A stretch of 7,310 nucleotides of DNA from Acidobacteriaceae bacterium (GCA_030042915.1 JASHYS010000334.1:1-7310); one strand, 5' to 3'. Shown: positions 1-6,026, numbered from the stretch's first letter. The notes: a model not told the origin generated them from the sequence alone. A program made the numbers and translations.

Positions 1-90
1 TTTGACCGGGCGCATCCGATCGGCGAGCATTCGCTCGACAATCGGCTGCACGAGGACGCAGCCGTCCTGCCGGTTAGGACGCAGGTCTGA
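1..90 (+). CDS. possible C-terminal end of an unidentified gene (5' truncated)
   Basis: Reading frame 1 is open from the first base of the window to a TGA at 88-90. It encodes 29 residues beginning FDRAHPIGEH and ending LPVRTQV. The peptide is mixed and hydrophilic and looks like ordinary coding sequence, but I do not recognise the family. If real, this is the tail of a rightward gene converging on the leftward gene that ends at 151. Thirty open codons in GC-rich DNA can occur by chance, so this rests only on the open frame and the sensible gene-to-gene spacing. A second frame, open from base 2 to 211, has an Arg/Ser-rich composition and runs into the opposite-strand gene; it is less convincing. 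Confidence 0.35.
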   Translation, partial: FDRAHPIGEHSLDNRLHEDAAVLPVRTQV

Positions 91-150
91 GGCAAAAGGT
101 CGCTCGCGGGCCGCAGCCGTATCCGGCGAACGTCCGCAGCGGGGCGCGGA

Positions 151-1275
151 CTACGGCGGATTCACGGCCACCTGGTTGATGACGCGCTGCACGAAGATCA
201 CGTGCGTGTGAATGTGGCTGGCGATGCTGGGCACAAACTCGGTGATGAAGTTATCAATGGGCGCGGTGGCCAGTCCCACCCAGTAACGCTCGTTGTCGGC
301 GGCGAAATGCGTCTCCTGGCCGGGAACGTAGAGGTTCGAAATGGAAATATCGATGATGGGAGCCACGAGCTGAGAGTAGTTGAGGTTGTGGCCGCCGCTG
401 TCGTCACGTTGCCACACGATCTGATCGATGCAATGCCATATCCGCCGCGGGATGCTGAGATCGGGCCGCCGATGGTAATGCGGGTCAGTGCGGGTGATGG
501 AGGGAATCAGGAACGTGCCGAAGAACTGGTCGGTCATGTCCTGCGTGAAGTTGGTGCCCGTCAGCTTGGCCCACCCCTTGATGCCCGGGCCGTAATCAGT
601 GTGCGAGTTGGCTGCGATCTGGTAGCCCGCCTCGCCGGCGATGGTCCCCAGATTGAATGGGTTGATGAGATTATTCAGGGCGAGAACCAGCTTCTGCTGG
701 GGCGAGAAGCGCATCACCTCGGGGCCGGTAACGAAGCGGTCGTACCAGTCGACGGCCTCAAAGCGGCTGCAGACCGTGGTCATCACCGGGGAAGATCCCG
801 CGCTGCGTTCGGTCTCGCCTACGCCGAGAACGGCCACGGCACGCAACCCGCCGGTGTCGGCCATGGAAGCGCCGGTGTTCTTCAAATCGCAAGGGGTCAC
901 CGGCTTTTCAGTGGCCGCTTTCTTGGGCGTCGAAGTCAGCGCCGGAGTCACGGCCGGCGCAGCCGGTGAGGCGAGTGTGGCGGGTGAAGCTGTAGCCGGT
1001 GAAGCCGGCGTGGCTGTCGAGGCCGGTGCAGCCGGTGAGGCGGGCGTGGCTGGCGAGGCAAGCGCTTGCGCCGGCGGAGTTGCAGTCTGCGCCGTTGCGG
1101 GCGGCGCGGATTCTTCCGTCCCGGGAGGCGTTGGCTGCGTCTGCGCGGGTGCCCTTCCGGCTGCTGCCAAAGTAATGGCAAGGATCAGACCCGAATCGAA
1201 AGCCCGAATCGCGCGCCCTGACCGGACACCGAAGCTGCATCTTAGAGTCTTGTAGGATATGGCGTGGCTTTTCAC
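151..1275 (-). CDS. exported protein of unknown function with Ala/Pro/Thr-rich linker (acidobacterial type)
   Basis: 374 aa, read from a GTG start; there is a GAGG 8 bases upstream and no in-frame ATG before the hydrophobic core. Residues about 29-39 (LILAITLAAAG) followed by RAPAQ look like a signal peptide cut near residue 44, with an unusually long n-region. Residues about 45-125 are a low-complexity Ala/Pro/Ser/Thr linker that probably spans the periplasm or cell wall. The C-terminal 180 residues are the conserved part: a start near FSPQQKLVLALNNLINPFN (about 190-208), then GYQIAANSHTDYGPGIKGW (218-235), QFFGTFLIPSITRTDPHYHR (250-269) and WQRDDSGGHNLNYSQLVAP (288-306). From memory this matches a recurrent family of uncharacterised acidobacterial secreted proteins with a PF(N/T)-Y-G-G-FFG-P-DP-Y pattern. 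I know of no demonstrated function. It stands alone, divergent from the gene at 1638. Confidence 0.85.
   Translation of the reverse strand: MKSHAISYKTLRCSFGVRSGRAIRAFDSGLILAITLAAAGRAPAQTQPTPPGTEESAPPATAQTATPPAQALASPATPASPAAPASTATPASPATASPATLASPAAPAVTPALTSTPKKAATEKPVTPCDLKNTGASMADTGGLRAVAVLGVGETERSAGSSPVMTTVCSRFEAVDWYDRFVTGPEVMRFSPQQKLVLALNNLINPFNLGTIAGEAGYQIAANSHTDYGPGIKGWAKLTGTNFTQDMTDQFFGTFLIPSITRTDPHYHRRPDLSIPRRIWHCIDQIVWQRDDSGGHNLNYSQLVAPIIDISISNLYVPGQETHFAADNERYWVGLATAPIDNFITEFVPSIASHIHTHVIFVQRVINQVAVNPP
952..1059 (-). repeat. degenerate repeats encoding the Ala/Pro/Ser/Thr linker
   Basis: Residues 73-108 of the exported protein are made almost only of variants of ASPAT/ASPAAP/ASTATP. 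On the + strand the DNA shows many copies of GCCGGTGARGC and GGCGWGGC-like units. Units of five and six residues alternate, so this is a degenerate, coding, low-complexity repeat and not a perfect tandem array. It probably forms an extended spacer between the signal peptide and the C-terminal domain. Confidence 0.65.
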
Positions 1276-1637
1276 AACCGTGACCTCGCTTGCCTCAAAG
1301 CTGCTCTATGACCCTGCGCCCGAGCAAAACCCGTCTGCAGCGGGGAACGTCAAACGACATGATGGCCTCGAACGAGCGGGAGCCATCGAAAAGAGCCTTA
1401 CGGCAAAGAGAATCCACGCGGCGCCATTTGGGGAGCAATGACCGCGAATTGCCAGGACCGATTCGAGATTTTGGTTGGGGGGATAACCTCTACGCTCATC
1501 ATGCGAAATGGCGGTGCTCGCGTCAATAGTAATTTTCGCGATTCCCCGGCTTGCCGCCGGAGATTGACGCGGCCGCAGGCGTCGCGCAGACTTTGAACAG
1601 GTTATCTATCGGCTGTTACCAGGAAAGATTACTTGCC
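1276..1637. other. 362-bp divergent intergenic region, no supported gene
   Basis: This gap lies between the GTG of the leftward exported protein and the ATG of the rightward 89-aa protein, so it should hold both promoters. No convincing pair of -35 and -10 boxes was found. The best partial matches are TTGACG at 1564-1569 and TTGAAC at 1593-1598 on the + strand, neither with a good -10 at 16-18 bases. Rightward frames across it (for example 1290-1529 and 1438-1596) are short, Arg/Ser-rich and lack good ribosome sites. No tRNA, riboswitch or long inverted repeat was recognised; only 5-bp arms occur, for example GACGC 1566-1570 with GCGTC 1579-1583. Confidence 0.6.
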
Positions 1638-1907
1638 ATGAGCACAAACTATCCACCAGGTTGGGGCGCGCGCGGAGTGGGCCAGCGCATTGAAGAAGCC
1701 ATCGAGCTGATTGAGATCGAACTGCGCCACGCCATCGCCTACATGAACGACGCTGTGATTCCGCAGGTGCGCCGTGAGTCCATCTCGGCCATGCGCATGG
1801 CATCCGACACCCTGCGCAGCCTTGCCGACCGGTTCGAGCAAAGCAGCCGCGCCGGAGGCCAGCCACAGAACCCGCCGCAAAGCGGGCCAAAGGACCCGCC
1901 ACGTTGA
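1638..1907 (+). CDS. small conserved-looking helical protein, unknown function, coupled to rlpA-like gene
   Basis: 89 aa, MSTNYPPGWG to GPKDPPR. I chose the ATG at 1638 and not an upstream in-frame start at 1551, because AGGAAAG (1621-1627) precedes the ATG and the residues before it look non-coding. Residues 12-68 are predicted to be long amphipathic helix, with acidic and hydrophobic spacing in RIEEAIELIEIELRHAIAYM and then VRRESISAMRMASDTLRSLA. The C-terminal 20 residues are a Pro/Gln/Gly-rich tail. There is no signal peptide or membrane segment, so it is probably cytoplasmic. Its TGA (1905-1907) overlaps the TTG start of the downstream RlpA-like gene, which implies co-transcription and translational coupling. 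I do not recognise a named family; the helix pattern would suit a small oligomeric or partner-binding protein, which is inference. Confidence 0.8.
   Translation: MSTNYPPGWGARGVGQRIEEAIELIEIELRHAIAYMNDAVIPQVRRESISAMRMASDTLRSLADRFEQSSRAGGQPQNPPQSGPKDPPR
1889..1894 (+). promoter_or_regulatory. ribosome binding site supporting the TTG start of the RlpA-like gene
   Basis: AAAGGA lies inside the end of the preceding gene, with 9 bases between it and the TTG at 1904-1906. This is good spacing and favours that start over a TTG at 1919 or a GTG at 1934. Choosing 1904 also gives a normal lipoprotein n-region with Arg residues before the hydrophobic core. Confidence 0.55.
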
Positions 1908-2728
1908 GCGCAGCGGTTTTGCGTGAGGCGTGCGTGGCGCGCCTGGCCTGCGTGCTTGGCCTGGGATTGCTTCTGCTGGGCGCAAGCGGGTGCCACCACC
2001 GGCAAAACACGGCCCAGGCTCCGCCTCCGCAGGCCTATCCGCCGGAAGTTGCGACGGCCTCGCCGCCTGCTTCTGCGGCGCCCACGCCCACGCCGCCAAC
2101 CGGCTCGGCGCGCATCCCCGTCACGCCGGTTCCGCCCGGAGGGGTCAGTGAAGACGACCTCGAATTCGTAGCCTCGCACACGCCCATCCTGAGCGAAACC
2201 GGCTACGCCACCTGGTACACCGCGCCCTACAAAGGGCGCCGCGCCGCCAACGGCCAGGTGTTCGACGACAACGCCATGACGGCGGCCAATCGCACCCTGC
2301 CCATGGGATCTCTGGTGGTGGTCACGAACCTGAAGACAGGCCAGTCGAGCGCCATGCGCATCAGCGATCGCGGGCCGTTTGTCGAAGGCAGAATGATCGA
2401 CTTGACCATTGCTTCGGCCAAGGCCACCGGCGTATACGGCGCCGGCCTGGCGCTGGTGCGCATGGACGTGTACGAGACGCCCAAGCCCATCGATATCGGC
2501 GGGCGCTGGTGCGTGCAGATTGGCGCATTCCACGACGAAACCGATGCCATCGACCTGAAGCAACGTCTGCTCCTGCTTTATCCGGGCTCGAGCGTGATCG
2601 AGTTTCCCGGCGAGAACAGCTTCTGGGTGCGCATCCGGCCGCAGGGCGACGATCGCGCCACGGCCGAGTACATCGCGCGCCACGTGCAGCCCAGCGAGGG
2701 CGCAGCGTATCTCACGCGGCTGGATTGA
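1904..2728 (+). CDS. rlpA: RlpA-family septal lipoprotein (double-psi beta-barrel + SPOR)
   Basis: 274 aa, TTG start. Residues 12-30 form a lipoprotein signal ending LLLLGASGC, with the lipidated Cys at 30 (a slightly weak lipobox, Ala at -3). A Pro/Ala-rich linker covers 31-80. The RlpA double-psi beta-barrel covers about 98-192: GYATWYTAPYKGRRAANGQVF, MTAANRTLPMGS, MRISDRGPFVEGRMIDLT. A SPOR domain covers about 201-274 (RWCVQIGAFHDETDA...WVRIRP), a fold known to bind denuded septal peptidoglycan. In Pseudomonas aeruginosa RlpA is a lytic transglycosylase that cuts such glycan and helps daughter cells separate. The conserved Asp is present (D155 of DRGP), but the usual His of the TAAH motif is Asn (N129, codon AAT at 2288-2290), so catalysis is uncertain. 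It probably acts in the periplasm, anchored by lipid to a membrane. It is translated with the 89-aa gene just upstream. Confidence 0.92.
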   Translation: MSAAVLREACVARLACVLGLGLLLLGASGCHHRQNTAQAPPPQAYPPEVATASPPASAAPTPTPPTGSARIPVTPVPPGGVSEDDLEFVASHTPILSETGYATWYTAPYKGRRAANGQVFDDNAMTAANRTLPMGSLVVVTNLKTGQSSAMRISDRGPFVEGRMIDLTIASAKATGVYGAGLALVRMDVYETPKPIDIGGRWCVQIGAFHDETDAIDLKQRLLLLYPGSSVIEFPGENSFWVRIRPQGDDRATAEYIARHVQPSEGAAYLTRLD

Positions 2729-2745
2729 AAAAAGCACGGGGTTAG

Positions 2746-2790
2746 CGGTGTTCGCGGGGTTAGCCCGCGAATCCAACTCCGCAAACACCG
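2746..2790. terminator. probable bidirectional terminator between converging genes
   Basis: TTCGCGGG (2751-2758) and CCCGCGAA (2764-2771) form a perfect 8-bp stem with a 5-base GTTAG loop. Outside it, CGGTG (2746-2750) can pair with CACCG (2786-2790), giving a nested structure. On the minus strand a run of six T (opposite A at 2728-2735) follows the hairpin after about 15 bases, which would serve the leftward TIGR03435 gene. On the + strand no T tract follows, so termination of the RlpA-like transcript there would depend on the hairpin alone. The 10-base unit CGGGGTTAGC occurs twice, at 2737-2746 and 2755-2764. Confidence 0.55.
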
Positions 2791-2798
2791 ATATCCGG

Positions 2799-3668
2799 CT
2801 AATTCGTCGACGGCCTTTCTATGTGCTCCACGACAAAGGTATCAACCGGCTCTTTGGCGGGTTCGAGTTTAAGCCCGAGCTCTTCGATTGCTTTGAAGAG
2901 CGACGGAGCCGTCCCGCCTGAATCCGCCGGTGCTTCCTGACTGGAAGACCACTTCAGCTCGAAGTCGAATCTCTTGTCGCCCAGGCCGGTCTTGTCGACA
3001 ACGATGCGCCCTGCGTAGTGCGGCAAGTACTGCGCCAATCCCAGAGCCGTGACCGCGCGGCTGGAGTCATCAATCGTGTACTCAATGCCCAGCCCGGTCG
3101 GGCTGAACGCACTGGTCGTTGTCAGCGAAACTGAGTTTTTCTCATCCGCTGGCGCTTCTTTCATCCTAGGGCCGCCTTTGGCGACCACCAGGTCATAGAC
3201 CGGCAGCTCTTTGATCTCGCGCCGCAGCTTGAGCCGGCAGCGGTCGGCAAACACCGCCTGCAGCATCAGCTGCTGCTGCTTGTGCCGATCTTGTTCCGAG
3301 AGCTTCTTCCAGGCTTCGACCGTGTGCTCGTCAACCCGTGCCGAAACGTTGTAGCGGTCAGTCTTTACCCATTCCGGAAGCCCGGAAATCTGATCATCCG
3401 ACGAAATTCCGTAAGCGTCATAGATCAGCCAAACGAGTGATCCGTTCGTAAAGTCAAGACCGTCGGGCAAATCCTTCCATCCCGAGCTGTGCTCATCAGG
3501 GTTCGCAGGCTTGATGGAAACGACCTCAAAGGCCGAAGCCTTCGCGCTCGTATCTTGCACTGCAGGCGCGCCGGCTTGCGCGCGCAGATGCACGGCTCCC
3601 GTCGCTGGCAGCGCAACAAAGAACAGCACCGGCAGCGCGCGCCCGCCGCAGTGAAGCTGCGTGAACAT
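2799..3668 (-). CDS. TIGR03435-family secreted protein, function unknown
   Basis: 289 aa, ATG start. Residues 10-31 (RALPVLFFVALPATGAVHLR, then AQA) are a signal peptide, so the protein is exported. The rest follows the family in order: FEVVSIKPA at 47-55, TNGSLVWLIYDAYG at 74-87, LMLQAVFADRCRLKLRRE at 134-151 (family usually LL...RF.L..HRE), YDLVVAKGGPRM at 158-169, VVDKTGLGDKRFDFELKW at 223-240 (typically DKTGL.G.YDF.L.W), and a C-terminal GLKLEPAKEPVDTFVVEHIE at 265-284. The length fits the family, which occurs as large paralogous sets in Acidobacteria such as Solibacter and Koribacter. No biochemical role is established to my knowledge. It is divergent from the TonB-C-domain protein at 3741; the 72-bp gap may hold both promoters. 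The ribosome site is weak (GAGA). Confidence 0.93.
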   Translation of the reverse strand: MFTQLHCGGRALPVLFFVALPATGAVHLRAQAGAPAVQDTSAKASAFEVVSIKPANPDEHSSGWKDLPDGLDFTNGSLVWLIYDAYGISSDDQISGLPEWVKTDRYNVSARVDEHTVEAWKKLSEQDRHKQQQLMLQAVFADRCRLKLRREIKELPVYDLVVAKGGPRMKEAPADEKNSVSLTTTSAFSPTGLGIEYTIDDSSRAVTALGLAQYLPHYAGRIVVDKTGLGDKRFDFELKWSSSQEAPADSGGTAPSLFKAIEELGLKLEPAKEPVDTFVVEHIERPSTN

Positions 3669-3688
3669 GAGTTTGATCTCTGGCCGGA

Positions 3689-3694
3689 ATTATA
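3689..3694 (-). promoter_or_regulatory. candidate -10 box for the TIGR03435 gene
   Basis: The minus strand reads a perfect TATAAT here, 20 bases before the ATG, in a short divergent gap. This would give a leader of about 14 bases. No good -35 lies 16-18 bases upstream; a TTGACG on the same strand (3719-3724) is 24-25 bases away, which is too far. AT-rich hexamers are rare in this DNA, which raises the call above chance only modestly. Confidence 0.35.
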
Positions 3695-3740
3695 GCGCTC
3701 AAGCGTCGTTGGCGGTGTTCGTCAATGCTATTCTTCCGGC

Positions 3741-4799
3741 ATGAGAATCACCCTGATTGCAATCATCCTTTTCTGGGACGCCTTTCTCCTGGCGCAAAGC
3801 GATGCGCCGAAGGCTCTGCCTCAGGATCCCAAGACGATTCTTGACCTGGCGGCGCCGTTTTATGTGTACGACGCGGAGAACGCGAAACCGTGGCACCTTA
3901 GCTACCACTACCGGCTCCTCGACGAACAGGGCGGAGTGAGCGGCGAAGGAAAGGTCGAGTATTGGTGGTCGACAAGCAAGATGACGCGGGTGACCTGGAC
4001 AAAGGGAAGCAATGTTTCCAGCGAATGGCATACCGCAGATGGCAAGACTTTGAAGTCCGTTACAGGCGACGACGTGACCAGCATGGAGCATCGACTCAGC
4101 AGCGCGGTTCTCTTTTCGTTTCCCAGCGCAGGGGACTATGAAACCGGAGACTGGCACTTGAAGCTGGTGACCCTCGACAACGCGGGAAACGAGAGTCTAT
4201 GCGTCGCGGTGGTTTCGTCGAAGACGGGGCTGGACGCAGTGGGCAATCCTCTGCGCGGCGTGGGGACCGCGTATTGTTTCGACCCCAAGGCTCCCTTTCT
4301 CGTGTCTACGCTGATGAATCACACCATTACCAATTCCTATAGCAAAGTTCAGAAATTCCAGAATCACAACATTGCCGGGCACATTGATATTGCGTACCTG
4401 GGACAGAAGAAGCTGGAAGCAGACCTGGAAGACTACGCAGAGGTCGCGCCGGACGACGCAGCTTTCACGCCGTCGCCAGACGCGAAGGAACCGGTTGTGG
4501 AGGTCAGAACCATCCCGATTGGCGCTGGAATCACACCGGGAATGCTTCTCGATAGGGTTCCGCCGGTCTACCCTCCCGATGCCAAAGCGGCGCACATTAT
4601 GGGCACCGTAGTGGTAAAAGCTGTCATCGGCAAGGATGGCCGCGTTCACGATCCAGAAGTCGTGTCCAGCCCCGACTCTTCGCTATCGGCAGCGGCATTG
4701 GAGGCCGTTCGTCAATGGCAATACCGGCCTTATACGCTGAATGGCAAACCAGTCGAAGTGATGACGCACATCAACGTAGTGTTTGAGCTAGGGAACTAG
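3741..4799 (+). CDS. secreted protein with TonB C-terminal domain (TonB-like, no membrane anchor)
   Basis: 352 aa, ATG start with no clear Shine-Dalgarno. Residues 3-18 (ITLIAIILFWDAFLLA) followed by QSDA are best read as a cleaved signal peptide; they are unlike the Pro-rich anchor region of classical TonB. Residues about 35-235 are an unrecognised beta-rich domain (WHLSYHYRLLDEQGG, KVEYWWSTSKMTRVTW) with two Cys, C154 and C179, that could form a disulfide. Residues about 265-351 are a TonB C-terminal domain: PPVYPPDAKAAHIMGTVVVK, IGKDGRVHDPEVVSSP, ALEAVRQWQYRPYTLNGKPV, and a final INVVFEL strand. In classical TonB this domain grips the TonB box of outer-membrane transporters. Without a Pro-rich spanning segment or inner-membrane anchor, this protein probably cannot transmit energy in the usual way and may be a periplasmic adaptor. 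Such N-domain plus TonB-C proteins are common in Acidobacteria. The function is inferred from the domain only. Confidence 0.88.
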   Translation: MRITLIAIILFWDAFLLAQSDAPKALPQDPKTILDLAAPFYVYDAENAKPWHLSYHYRLLDEQGGVSGEGKVEYWWSTSKMTRVTWTKGSNVSSEWHTADGKTLKSVTGDDVTSMEHRLSSAVLFSFPSAGDYETGDWHLKLVTLDNAGNESLCVAVVSSKTGLDAVGNPLRGVGTAYCFDPKAPFLVSTLMNHTITNSYSKVQKFQNHNIAGHIDIAYLGQKKLEADLEDYAEVAPDDAAFTPSPDAKEPVVEVRTIPIGAGITPGMLLDRVPPVYPPDAKAAHIMGTVVVKAVIGKDGRVHDPEVVSSPDSSLSAAALEAVRQWQYRPYTLNGKPVEVMTHINVVFELGN

Positions 4800-4820
4800 A
4801 GCGCAACAGCTGCCGCTTGG

Positions 4821-5900
4821 TTACCGCAGCAGCGCCGACGCCGCCCACAGCACCGGTTCCTGGCCGTGGAAGTCACCGGTTCGGCGTTTGCGCTCGAGAT
4901 AATATTCCAAATCGTTCTTCTTGTTGGTCCCTTCGCAAATGCTGGTCATGTCGTTGTTCTGGTCGATGAAGCCGGCGAGGGCGATCCATGCCTTGCGCGC
5001 GGCCGGACCGTACGTGGCCGCATCGAGCCAGCCGTTTTTCACGCCGCTGATGAGCGCGAAGGTAAACATGCCGGAGCTTGAGGTCTCCTCCCACGCCTCC
5101 GGGTGATCGATAAGCTGGCGCCACATGCCGTCAGAGTCCTGGTACTTGAGCAGCGCGGCCATCATCAGTTTGTAGCCCGCCATGATGCGCGCGCGCTGCG
5201 GATGATCGGCGGGCAGGTCGCGCAACATCTCGGTCATGCCCGCGGCGACCCAGCCGTCGCCGCGTCCCCAGAAAAACGGCACGTCGTCGGCATGGTAGAA
5301 GAGGCCGTTGGGCTGCTGCAGCTTGTCGAGGTAGGCCACCATTTCGTTGGCGTCGCGGTCAAGATATTTTTTGTCGCCGGTGGCTCGGTAAGCCTGCAAC
5401 TGCAGGATCGTCAGCATGTACATGTCGTCGATCCAGAAGCGCGTCTCGTGCGACAATCCGTCGGGCTGCGGATTCTCCCATTGCCGGTCGGCATACCAAA
5501 GGCCGTAGTCGAGATATTTTTTGTCTTTGGTCTCTATATAGATTTGCAACGGCACGCTGCCAAAAATCGAATCGTCGACGTGATCGCGTTTGGGAACCAG
5601 TGCCGCTTCGGCGCCGCCCGGCATCAGCGGATCGAATTTCCTGATCAGCTCGTCGCGCAGGCCGGTGTCGTGGGTCAAATCTGCGAAGGTGAGCGCGCCG
5701 TACCATGTGCCTACTTCGCCGTAGAAGATGGTGCCTGGGCTGTGCTGGTGCGGGCTGGTCACGAAATGTTCGGCCACGGCCTTGCCCACTTCCTGCGGCG
5801 AGCGTCCTGCGGGCCAATTGCTGAAGTAGTCCTGCTGCGCGAAAGCTGCCAACGACGGCAGTAAGCAAGCCCATGCTGCGAATTTGAAAAGAGCGCTCAT
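4821..5900 (-). CDS. secreted glycoside hydrolase family 105 (unsaturated rhamnogalacturonyl hydrolase)
   Basis: 359 aa, ATG start. A signal peptide covers residues 1-21 (FKFAAWACLLPSLAAFA, cut before QQDY), so the enzyme is periplasmic or secreted. The body is an (alpha/alpha)6-barrel of the GH88/GH105 type. Motifs in order: GTWYGALTFADLT (64-76), DHVDDSIFG (106-114), RFWIDDMYMLTILQL (154-168), FYHADDVPFFWGRGDGWVAA (201-220), and ETSSSGMFTFALISGV (272-287). The WIDDMYM Asp pair (158/159) and the WGRG(D/N)GW box are hallmarks of YteR-like enzymes; one of these Asp is probably the acid/base that starts water addition to the 4,5-unsaturated uronic sugar. The usual substrates are disaccharides released by rhamnogalacturonan or other polysaccharide lyases. 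The length is normal. No lyase or transporter lies beside it, so it is not in a visible pectin-utilisation cluster. GH88-like glucuronyl specificity is the main alternative. Confidence 0.92.
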   Translation of the reverse strand: MSALFKFAAWACLLPSLAAFAQQDYFSNWPAGRSPQEVGKAVAEHFVTSPHQHSPGTIFYGEVGTWYGALTFADLTHDTGLRDELIRKFDPLMPGGAEAALVPKRDHVDDSIFGSVPLQIYIETKDKKYLDYGLWYADRQWENPQPDGLSHETRFWIDDMYMLTILQLQAYRATGDKKYLDRDANEMVAYLDKLQQPNGLFYHADDVPFFWGRGDGWVAAGMTEMLRDLPADHPQRARIMAGYKLMMAALLKYQDSDGMWRQLIDHPEAWEETSSSGMFTFALISGVKNGWLDAATYGPAARKAWIALAGFIDQNNDMTSICEGTNKKNDLEYYLERKRRTGDFHGQEPVLWAASALLR

Positions 5901-5904
5901 TTGG

Positions 5905-5909
5905 CTCCT
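5905..5909 (-). promoter_or_regulatory. ribosome binding site of the GH105 gene
   Basis: The minus strand reads AGGAG with 4 bases (CCAA) before the ATG at 5898-5900. The match is strong but the spacing is at the short end. It fixes the start at residue 1 of a well-formed signal peptide. Confidence 0.6.
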
Positions 5910-6014
5910 GATTTTAGGCGGTTTCGTAGGAGTCGAGTTTCGTGCATGACGATGATATCGCGTAGCTGCGGCCGTGCGGCGTAATCTTGGTGCGAGGAAC
6001 TTGCCGGTTGCGGT

Positions 6015-6020
6015 GGAGGA
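6015..6020 (+). promoter_or_regulatory. strong ribosome binding site of the DUF488 gene
   Basis: GGAGGA is followed by 6 bases and the ATG at 6027. This is the best Shine-Dalgarno in the window and agrees with the conserved N-terminal MIQ(T/I)KR of the family. Confidence 0.7.
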
Positions 6021-6026
6021 ACTTCA

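Noticed and set aside
132..151. Inverted repeat GTCCGC/GCGGAC between the first two converging genes as a terminator
   Set aside because: Only 6 bp with an 8-base loop and no T tract on either side; expected by chance in this composition.
202..969. Long rightward open frame (255 codons) opposite the exported protein
   Set aside because: It mirrors the codon structure of the leftward gene in GC-rich DNA, lacks a signal or known motif, and the leftward frame has a signal peptide and family-like motifs.
1290..1596. Short rightward frames in the divergent gap (1290-1529 and 1438-1596)
   Set aside because: Arg/Ser-rich composition, no usable ribosome site and no recognisable motif.
1739..2788. 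Long leftward open frame (349 codons) across the RlpA-like gene
   Set aside because: It is Arg/Gly/His-rich shadow coding; the opposite strand holds clear lipobox, double-psi barrel and SPOR motifs.
3712..3721. GCGGTGTTCG shared with 2745-2754, flanking the TIGR03435 gene, as a possible mobile-element end
   Set aside because: Ten bases in direct orientation, with no further identity beyond it, no transposase and no target duplication.
5103..5864. Rightward open frame (253 codons) opposite GH105
   Set aside because: It is an antisense shadow; the GH105 motifs on the minus strand are continuous and complete.
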